Positions 56,575 to 64,000 of a DNA stretch of 64,000 nucleotides are shown piece after piece. Below the pieces are notes generated by a model. The model saw nothing but the letters and a program-made list of their open reading frames with translations, ran no database searches and was not told the origin of the DNA. The position numbers were made by a program, and so were the translations under genes. Numbering within the stretch: position 1 is the stretch's first letter; each line of letters opens with the position of its first letter. The DNA is from Beverwykella pulmonaria (lineage: Eukaryota; Ascomycota; Dothideomycetes; Pleosporales; Melanommataceae), in NCBI GenBank assembly GCA_001599595.1, contig BCHH01000015.1:66914-130913 (forward strand). Direction: 5' to 3'.

Positions 56575-58020
56575 ATGCCCACACCACCCACCCACCCACG
56601 CCCTAAAGGCGCTAAAGATTATCCTAATGAGCTTCGCAGTGCCGTAATTACTCTCCGAAAAATCGCTGAATTTTCCTATGTAGATATTGAGGCTGGAACT
56701 GGCGTTGAAGCTTCACGCGCGTGCCGTATTTACAATGACGCAAAACGACAAGCCAACGACGACAAGGATTTACTATCTCTACTGCGTACGACCACGACTA
56801 CAAACCGCCTAGGGAAGAAGCCAAAGGTTAAAGATGGGAGTGATCTATCACGTCAGATTCGCAAGGAGATAATAGACTATGGAAACTACCCACAAGTTAA
56901 CGCTGTGAGCGACCTGCTTAAGGCTAAGGGCGTTACCCTAGGACAACAGCAGATTAAGAATATTGCTTATAAGCACAGAGATCCTAATCACGACTACAAA
57001 ATTGTACGCCAAGTACGTACTTATAAACCTGCCCTTAAACCTAAGCACCTTGATTTACGCATAGATTACTTGTACTAGCTTATAGCTTAGTGTATCCTCC
57101 TTCTGCGCATTGTCTTTGTCTTGTACAATAAGACTAGCAAGCACTTTAGAGGACGCAACAACTAGAGTAGGAAGGCTAAGTGCTCTGCTCCTTAAGGAGC
57201 TAACGCCAACAAGTTTGCTATTTATAAAGACCTACCTTTATTTAAGCTTATAATTTGTGCTACTACTTTAACTAATACCTCTGTAGACTACAAACAGCCC
57301 TGTCTTGTGTAGGTAAAGGATACAGAAAAGGAGAAGCAGGAGCTTTAAAAAAAGGTAGTTGCTGCAAATAAGGAGGATTTACTCTACGTTTAAGAGCAAC
57401 AGCGTTAAGCTTAGGAGCCTGGCACAGAGGAGTACAAGAAGCTTCAAGAAATCAACACAAAAATTGCAAACAACAACGCTAAGTTAAGACACTAAGGGAG
57501 AGGCGTACCTAAAGGTTTTAGGCATAAAATAAAGCCTGCGCAAGTCTTCAAACACAAGCTATTTACGTATGCTAAAAACAAGGGCATAAACGCTATTTAG
57601 TACGCAGAAAACATACTTAAGCCACACGTTTTTAAGTGCTACAAGGCTGTACAAACTAACAATCCTGGCGCAGAGATCTACTTAATTAAAGACAACGTTC
57701 AATTACATTACTCAGCTTGTTGTTATCTACGCCATAAGATTGCAAAGGATAATATAATCTTTGCTCCACACCCTCTAATTTCACCAGATCTCCACCCAAT
57801 TGAGCGCTGCTTTGGCAGGCTAGAGGGCTTCTTAGATAGCTTTGAAATTAAGTTGGCCTTAAAGGAGAGCAAAAAGAGCGCTTAAGATGAGGTTGTTCGC
57901 ATCTAGCAAGAGGATCCTGAGATGGCTAAGTATATAAGACGAAAACTCCACCTATTGTACTTTGTAAAGATCGCAAAGCTCTGCATCAAACATGAGGGCA
58001 ATAACAACTTTACAGCATAG
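56575..58020 (+). pseudogene. Tc1/mariner transposase, RIP-degenerated
   Basis: The first 167 codons are open, from ATG at 56575 (MPTPPTHPRPKGAKDYPNEL) to TAG at 57076-57078. They form the helix-turn-helix N-terminus (ITLRKIAEFSYVDIEAGTGV). The rest reads only across many TAG/TAA stops. It ends with the catalytic-domain landmarks KDNVQLHYS (where live relatives have an EDNAPxH-type motif with a catalytic Asp) and SPDLHPIERCFG (PDLNPIE, third catalytic residue region), then KYIRRKLHLL and NNNFTA. A full-length element once existed here. I could not find clear terminal inverted repeats. Confidence 0.8.
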
Positions 58021-58148
58021 TCGTGGCGCCAAATTTGAGCCGATTTGGGCCAAAATCTGATTTATTTTGGCTGTTTTACGATGTGCTTCAATTTTGATGT
58101 TCTCGCACGTGATTGCTTTTGCAACGAGCCGCGCCCTTTGTAATAATA

Positions 58149-58331
58149 CAGTCAAACCTCGTTAGTGCAATATTGATAATATTGCGCTAGCAATAGGATT
58201 AGACCTAGTACCTTCCAAACTAATCCTAAAGCTGTCTATATTACGCCTTGTACTTTCTAGATTGAGCCTAGCACCCCGATATTACAATACTGCAATACAA
58301 AAAACCGCATCGCACTAACGAGGCTTGACTG
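58149..58331. mobile_element. pogo/Tc1-type MITE (183 bp) with TA target site
   Basis: The left end CAGTCAAACCTCGTTAGTGC and the right end GCACTAACGAGGCTTGACTG form a near-perfect inverted repeat (one mismatch in 20) flanked by TA (58147-58148 and 58332-58333). The body is AT-rich with no ORF. The CAGT-x-x-A-CCTCGTTA start is the signature of pogo-like elements. It lies about 130 bp downstream of the dead Tc1/mariner transposase but has different sequence. Confidence 0.9.
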
Positions 58332-59243
58332 TATTATCATTATTTTATCTATTTACCGCCATGATCCAGCTTTGACTAGGCTATCCAGACTCTTGCCATC
58401 ATTTACACCAGATGAAAAAACCCCAGACTGAGCTTGATACAAGAGGTACTTGTATTGGGGTAAACATCTCTCCTCCATTGTCCCGTACGCGCGAAGTGAG
58501 CGAAGGCTCGGCCCCTAGGTGGCTTCTGCTGTCCGCCTGCCATGACCGCCCGCTCTGCCACACTTGCCCCCGGCGCTTGATGAGAAAGCAAAGGCTCCTC
58601 AAAAATGCCGGTGAGAAAAGAACAATGGAGGAAGCGTCGAGTTACTAAATAGAATAATATTAATACTAACTTCCGAAAAATATAATTAACATAATATAAC
58701 TAGCCTATGGCTATGATAAATTAAAATACTTTACATGCCTGAACGCTAATCTTGAAGAAATGTGAACCTCTATAATCTTAGCATAGATAGGTTGTTTGCA
58801 CAAGATCATCATATACCCCCTCTTCCTGCGTTGTCTTGCCTTTTGTTAGGGTCCAACTCAGCTTGCGCGTTTTCTGAGATGTGCATAGCCTGCTGTGGCC
58901 TGGGCGATGGTTGTGGACTCTCCAGCTCCGCTATCCATCCAGCGTCTGCGGAGAGTTCTGAAAATTTGTTTGGTTTGGGTGACATCTGCGCAGTGAGAGA
59001 GGCATCCGCTGGAAGCTCCGATAGTCGGCTTGGGGCCAGGGAAGCATGACTGGCTGATGAGAAATTTACCGGAAGCTCTGAAAGTCTGTGTGGAGGTGAT
59101 GGCTTATGGATGCTGGATAGGTATTCGGCAGGCAGTTCTTGTATATCTTGAGACTGATGTTCGAAGTGGTGAGGGAAAGCGGGGGAAGGCGGGTAGGAGT
59201 TTGGGTTCGGAGACGCGTATTGAGGGGGGGCTGGATACGTTAA
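58332..59243. other. Spacer, no gene seen
   Basis: Open frames (for example 58762-59049) are not recognisable; part is the 3' region of the next minus-strand gene. Confidence 0.4.
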
Positions 59244-59921
59244 TTAGTAAAATTCACTCTTCATTTCAATGAATAATTTATTACCATCCGAATGCGCCGA
59301 TTCGTGGCGTCTGTGCTTCTCATTCATGGGTGTCGTCTCGGATGGACCTGTCTCAAGGCTTTCCTTCCTGTGACGACTCCTCTTTCGACGACAAAGGCAG
59401 AAAATCACAACCGCAAGAATAGCAACTAGCCCAAGCCCTCCACCTATAGCACTACCAATGAGTACAACAGTGTGTGTTGATGTCGAATTTGCAGCGGGTG
59501 TTGGCGATGCAGTTGGTGATGTAGTTGGCGTCGTAGTGTTTGATACTCCGGCATATGCTATGAACTGTTCTTTCCGTTCCATGAACGCGGGAACTAGATC
59601 GCCTGTTGGACATATTTGTTTTTGCTCGCATGGATTCGATTTGCAGCAACCCCAAAATGGAGTGGGGCCAGTGCTACACGTGTAGAAGTTGCTTGAGGCT
59701 CCACAACTAGCATCCGGATACGTGGTATTCAATGCTGGGTCGAAGCTAACAGTCTGGATGTTTCCTTGTGAACAGCCAGTGGCGCAAGGGTCTGCACCAC
59801 AGCAGCCGACGAAGTTCGACTTTGAGCCTTCGGGGCAAGCGTACCATTGTCCTCCTGACGGACAGGAACCTATGAACTTTTCTTCCTCGCGCTTGGATGC
59901 GTGGAGACGCGACATATCCAT
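59244..59921 (-). CDS. Single-pass cell-surface protein with two Cys-rich modules
   Basis: It is 225 aa from the MDMSRLHASK start; an upstream in-frame Met (60095) would add 58 residues that look untranslated. There is no N-terminal signal peptide, so it could be a signal-anchor type protein, or a first exon may be missing. Two repeated modules follow: CPSGGQWYACPEGSKSNFVG-CC-DPC, then SNFYTCSTGPTPFWGCCKSN-PC. After them come a Thr/Ser/Pro stalk (TTTPTTSPTASPTP), one strong span (VVLIGSAIGGGLGLVAILAV) and a basic cytoplasmic tail (CRRKRSRHRK). The module pattern is common in uncharacterised ascomycete wall-sensor-like proteins. Function unknown. Confidence 0.75.
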   Translation of the reverse strand: MDMSRLHASKREEEKFIGSCPSGGQWYACPEGSKSNFVGCCGADPCATGCSQGNIQTVSFDPALNTTYPDASCGASSNFYTCSTGPTPFWGCCKSNPCEQKQICPTGDLVPAFMERKEQFIAYAGVSNTTTPTTSPTASPTPAANSTSTHTVVLIGSAIGGGLGLVAILAVVIFCLCRRKRSRHRKESLETGPSETTPMNEKHRRHESAHSDGNKLFIEMKSEFY

Positions 59922-60953
59922 ATTTTCGGTGTGAGAGCCACGGAGATGGAGAAAGGCGCGTATAATTATTCTGGAGTAATGAATATTCGCGCAAAAGATG
60001 AAGGGAAAACAAACAGCAGAATATGTTGGACTCAGAATGTTTGCTTGAATGGAGAGGAACCGTGGTAAGGCACAGTTCTGAGGCGCATGAGGCACAGCTC
60101 CTTGTTAAACCCTGCACCAAATTACACCGCTTCAATGATTGTAGTCCCAGCTATGCTCGCCGCAGCTGAATGTTGCTTGCCGCCAAGCTGTACAATTTTG
60201 ATACGGCCGGGAAGGATTCTATCTAACCGAATTCGGTTACAACCACTCTATATCCGCACCATGACGGCGAGGACGCTGGCTTTCTCATCGCTGGCTTACT
60301 AGAAGTGGTAACGCGGATGATGTTGGATTCAGGGCGTGCGTAGATTCAGCCAGCCCGCATCCGAAGAAGGTATGGAAGTGGAAGGAGATTGAAGCTTCAA
60401 AGTGAATCGCAAATACTCGCTCTCACGCCTGTGAACGAGAATACGTGAAATATGGGCCAAGATTTGGACTGTAACAATCTGGAGACTAGCATCTGATGAA
60501 ATATGCAGTAAATTGAAGACTGTTCATGTAGGCGCCCATGAAGGCGACATGTTTTCATGTATGCGCCGATGCGGCGTTGCGACTTCTCATGTGGTGTTCA
60601 TGCGCAGCCTCGAAAAAGTGCACAGCCCCAGAGAACTGGTGAAACATACTGTTGGCGGACGAGAAAAAAATGACGTGGTTCTGCCTCTCTCTGGCTGGTA
60701 TTCGAGAAAGGGTTAGATCTTCTGCCTACCATCACACTCTCTATTTTGCGATGGAATCTTGTGTCACCACTCGAACATGAACCCCTGCCCTCATAATCCC
60801 AATACCAATAGATTCAGAGTTTCCAGGGAATACAACAAGAACCTCAAGACTGACACTTACCCTCCCCATACCTCTGGCTCCGGCGTTGCAGGCTGGGTGC
60901 GATTGTAAACCAAATCGAAATCGCAATAATCAGTTCTAAGCTCCTGGCACAAA
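59922..60953. other. Spacer, no gene seen
   Basis: This is the 5' region of the Cys-rich surface protein gene. No other features. Confidence 0.4.
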
Positions 60954-61175
60954 CTATTGACTCGATGAGCATGAAAGCATGAGTGGTTGTCCACACGTGT
61001 AGACACCCGGAATTTTGACTAATGGTGCGGGGGTATCACTGTCGCTCTTCCTGTTGACGATGTTGATGTGTGCACGATTCACGTAGAATTGCGAGTCTTG
61101 CGGGTTCAGAAAGTCATATTCAAAGCGAAGGAAATACTGTCCCAGTGGCGTTACGTTTAAAATTGCGAAGTTCCA
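60954..61175 (-). pseudogene. C-terminal fragment of an AA9-type lytic polysaccharide monooxygenase
   Basis: A 74-codon minus-strand frame ending in TAG (60954-60956) reads WNFAILNVTPLGQYFLRFEY, then QFYVNRAHINIV and PAPLVKIPGVYT. It parallels the AA9 C-terminal half (W-x-F-x-IP-x-NV-x-PGQYLLR-E, QFYxxCAQI-x-V, VxFPGxY). The conserved Cys before AQ is replaced by Arg (NRAH) and the GPAVW-type end is absent. An in-frame TAG precedes the first Trp, which could be an intron acceptor (CATAG|TGG). I cannot recover the N-terminal half with the copper-binding His1. Active enzymes cleave cellulose or other polysaccharides oxidatively outside the cell. Confidence 0.5.
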
Positions 61176-62710
61176 CTATGAGCCTAGACACTTTCTTTTA
61201 CGTCTACTAATTTGACTTTTCAATATCTCTCTGGCTCAGATATCGGACGATAATCGGAAGTGTTGTTTGAGTCTGCGTGAATCGAAGGAATATCCAATCG
61301 GTAGGTTGAGTATTCCTCAGATGGCCTTGAACTGATTTTACAGGTTTATATTCTCTAATATTGAAAAGTCCAACGATTGTTCGGCCCGTCCAATAACACC
61401 CAAGATTTTGGACCAATCGCCATCTCTTTCATACGTATTCAAGTTAATCGTTGGGGATTTAGAAAACCATGTGGATGCAAAACTGTGGTAGTAAAAGCAC
61501 GCGATATTGGTGCCTCGTATTGCTTACATTAGATCCTGAAGCTGGGGTTGTGGTTGAAATTAGGAGAAGAAAGGGAATAACAGAGTTACATCCAGGTGCA
61601 TGGCAGGAAACTTGAAAATAAGGAGAACTATACTCACACTCAGCAGCGGCTTCCCAACAGCGAAGTCCAGGTTACCACCTGCTTTAATTATCACCGTGCT
61701 CGTTCAAGACCAGGCGACAGTAGCATTGTGTCTACAACGTCGGGCTCGGTTATTATGTCACTGGGACCAATCTATCCACCGGGGTTGTTAAGGTCAATTT
61801 GAATTAGACTATGGGCCGAGTGAGGCATGCGGAGCACCTACCGAACGTATTCCCATGTTTTGGTCCACTTGTTAGATATCAGGCGTCCGAAAGTATTTAT
61901 GTAGCGATGTATGTCAGTACATGTCTTTCAAACCTGCTCTTTTGAATTTTATCAGTAGGTTTAGAGCACATGATAGAGAAATGTACAATGTCCCTTCACC
62001 TAATTAAGGAAAGTAAAAACAACTATAATGTTAAAGAGAGTGAAGGGCTTCATTGCGGGAATTGTTTCTCGACTTCGCAGGTCTCGCTCGGGCCGGTACT
62101 ATACAGCTAGTTTTTAAGTTTTCCCTTTCAATAGGATCTCATTTGAATAGGTCAGATTGATTACTGGACACCTTATGCACGTTGAGGTGTAGGGGCCAGG
62201 CCACGAGAATGATATAGAGCAGACGTTGACAAAAAGTAATGTAAGTCTCACGTGTGCTGGAGAGGAGGAGGCAAAAAAATGGAAAGGTTCACAGGAGGCG
62301 TGCAAACCCGGGTTCAGCTTGAAGTTCTCGTTGCATCTCGTACCCGTAACTATGGAATGTGACACAGCAGGGTGGAACAAAGTGCTCTCCGCCATAAATA
62401 GCTATAGATTCATCTGTAATTCTCTTATCCAATGTAGCAACGAGTAGGGACCCCTTTTTCGGCTGTAACAACCTGAGCCTTTCAGGTGCTGAATGTGTTT
62501 GGTCTTCTGAAAGAAAGACCATATGCACATCCCTGAATCAATGTGAGTGATTGCCATATATCGATTATTGCCCTTAAGAATCTTATTTATACCTTCTTCA
62601 TGATACCATTTCTACTCACGAAAGACCAGTCTTGGAGATCGAACATAAGCTGATGTCACGTGTCGCACGTGCTCTACCATGTGTCCTATTCTAGCTAGCT
62701 CCCCTTCAGG
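61176..62710. other. Spacer, no supported gene
   Basis: It may include the decayed N-terminal part of the AA9 fragment. Other frames are unsupported. Confidence 0.4.
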
Positions 62711-62722
62711 GTATATATATAG
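62711..62722 (+). promoter_or_regulatory. TATA box upstream of the GT32 gene
   Basis: GTATATATATAG, about 400 nt upstream of the start codon. A CT/CA-rich initiator-like stretch follows at 62745-62790. The long distance to ATG suggests a long 5' UTR or a 5' UTR intron; a GGTAAGA donor-like site lies near 62875. Confidence 0.5.
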
Positions 62723-63116
62723 TCGTCGTGCAAGCAATCAACTCTTCACAGCTTTCACACTCCTTGTATACACACTTTTACCCATCAGACGATTGACTGC
62801 TTCCTTTCATCGTGATAGCTGGACCTTAAGCGCCAGTACCGCAAATTACGTAGTAGATTGCAAGGGTAAGACCCATCTCGTGTGGCGTACGCACTGTGCG
62901 CAGAACAATCCAAACTTAACGGCTGCCTATTTTTACAGCCGGCTGCACTACCGGTACAGCTCTGGGCGTCTTGTTGTGCCATTGGAAAGGTCCTCGTAAT
63001 CTGCTACTTGGCGTCTCAGCTGAGGTCAGCCTGGCACGCACCTTCCAACTGTCCTTTAAGATGTCTTTCTTCACAATACCAGCAACTCTTTCACAACGAT
63101 CGCCAAGGCAGCCGGC

Positions 63117-64000
63117 ATGCTGTTATCGGGGCGGCCGTCAGGTTTGGCGTTCTATGCTTCGACCTCGCTCATCACCTTGCTCGCTGTCACACTGCTGTAC
63201 CACTACTGGGGACTCCACGACCAACCGACATCTACGCAACCACAAATAAAAACCGAGATCCCGAAGAAAATATGGTACAAACTAGGTTCAAAAGGTCTCA
63301 ACAACGAGACCCAAGAATGGACTGATAGCTGCATTAAGAGTAACCCAAATTACAAATCCGAATTCATGACGGATGCTACGGCTGACGTCTACGTGGCAAA
63401 GGCCTTTGCATCCCGTCCTGATATTGTCGAGACCTATTTGAATCTCACCATCCCAATTCTCAAGGCCGATTTGCTCCGCTATTTGCTACTGTACGATGAA
63501 GGCGGCATCTGGACAGATCTCGACGTATCTTGTGAAGAGATACCTATCGACGATTGGATCCCCCGGAAATACAAGAGCGGGGCAGGTCTGGTTGTGGGGT
63601 GGGAATTTGATGTGGGCTGGGGAGACAACTTTATCAGGCAATTCACAAGCTGGACGATAATGGCCAAGCCGGGGCTGCCACATATGTTGATGGTCATCGA
63701 CGACATTTTGACTGGATTGCGAAACAAGACGACAGAGCACAAAGTCTCGCTTGGTAGATTAACGCTGGCGATGGTTGGAGACGTGGTGGATATCACAGGA
63801 CCAAGAAGATTAACAGCTAGCGTGCTCAAGGGCTTGGAGGTCACTCTTAAAAAATCCTTACCTGTCGCTGAAATTTCAAATCTTATGGAGCCAAAATTGG
63901 TGGGCGATGTCTTAATTATGCCCGGATATTCATTTGCCGCGTCAGCGAACAAATACGGAGACAAAGAGCTTCCAGGACCATCGTTGGTCACGCATCATTA
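63117..64000 (+). CDS. GT32-family glycosyltransferase (Och1/mannosyltransferase-like), 3' end beyond window
   Basis: The frame is open for 294 codons from ATG at 63117 and runs off the window. The upstream in-frame stop is TAA near 63056, so this ATG is the first. The protein is type II: a short cytosolic tail, one span (AFYASTSLITLLAVTLLYHY, about 11-30), then the lumenal domain. IPKKIWYKLG (49-58) begins the GT32 fold, ADLLRYLLLYDEGGIWTDLD (about 117-136) contains the DXD motif (Asp134-Leu-Asp136) that binds Mn-GDP-sugar, and GLVVGWEF and GPRRLTASVL are typical continuations. Members act in the Golgi on N-glycans or sphingolipids (Och1, Sur1/Csg1 types). The subfamily is not decided here. 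Confidence 0.88.
   Translation, partial: MLLSGRPSGLAFYASTSLITLLAVTLLYHYWGLHDQPTSTQPQIKTEIPKKIWYKLGSKGLNNETQEWTDSCIKSNPNYKSEFMTDATADVYVAKAFASRPDIVETYLNLTIPILKADLLRYLLLYDEGGIWTDLDVSCEEIPIDDWIPRKYKSGAGLVVGWEFDVGWGDNFIRQFTSWTIMAKPGLPHMLMVIDDILTGLRNKTTEHKVSLGRLTLAMVGDVVDITGPRRLTASVLKGLEVTLKKSLPVAEISNLMEPKLVGDVLIMPGYSFAASANKYGDKELPGPSLVTHH

Noticed and set aside
61596..61802. Plus-strand frame with GPIYPPG resembling an AA9 segment
   Set aside because: It is on the opposite strand from the AA9-like C-terminal fragment and the match is limited to a few residues.

Overview
The window is nuclear DNA of a filamentous ascomycete (Pezizomycotina). The evidence is short 46-160 nt introns with GT/AG ends and CTAAC/CTGA-type branch points, a HET-domain (vegetative incompatibility) gene, a Pth11-like rhodopsin-domain receptor, GT32 and lytic polysaccharide monooxygenase families, and transposons decayed in a way that suggests repeat-induced point mutation (RIP; in-frame stops are almost all TAG/TAA at old Gln/Trp codons). 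Class and genus cannot be fixed from the sequence alone.

Layout. 1-7770 is a transposon graveyard: a Ty1/copia element decayed by stops and split by two solo LTRs, its 3' LTR abutting a dead DDX60/Ski2-like helicase gene, then an LTR fragment and a MITE. 8427-34127 is a compact housekeeping block: NPR2 (GATOR1/SEACIT), a mitochondrial D-lactate dehydrogenase, a small four-span membrane protein, a basic low-complexity protein, an FG/Ran-binding nucleoporin (NUP2-like), a large secreted protein with a Lys/Thr/Pro linker, DIA2/Pof3 (TPR/F-box/LRR), DSK2 (ubiquilin) and a quinone oxidoreductase. 35133-64000 is an accessory zone: a HET gene inactivated by a small deletion, a secreted carboxylesterase, a small secreted 8-Cys protein not visible as a long ORF, a multi-span membrane protein, a Pth11-like receptor, a But2-domain secreted protein, a Cys-rich single-pass membrane protein, a decayed AA9 LPMO fragment and a GT32 glycosyltransferase cut by the window end. 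These are separated by solo LTRs, Tc1/mariner remnants and long gene-free tracts.

Repeat families defined here: LTR-A (TGTGACGG...CATCACA, seven copies, all in one orientation), LTR-B (TGTAAGC...GCTTACA, about 133 bp, the LTR of the copia element; five copies), LTR-C (426 bp, one copy with internal tandem repeats), repeat D (about 180 bp, two copies, each just downstream of a secreted-protein gene), and two MITEs with TA target sites.

How the genes relate: the core block has no pathway cluster, but several genes touch protein turnover and nutrient signalling (NPR2 for TORC1, DIA2 for SCF, DSK2 as proteasome shuttle). The accessory zone is dominated by secreted or surface proteins, as expected of a repeat-rich, fast-evolving compartment. 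Gene models were spliced by hand from frame continuity, splice consensus and family motifs; exon joins are given in each entry.
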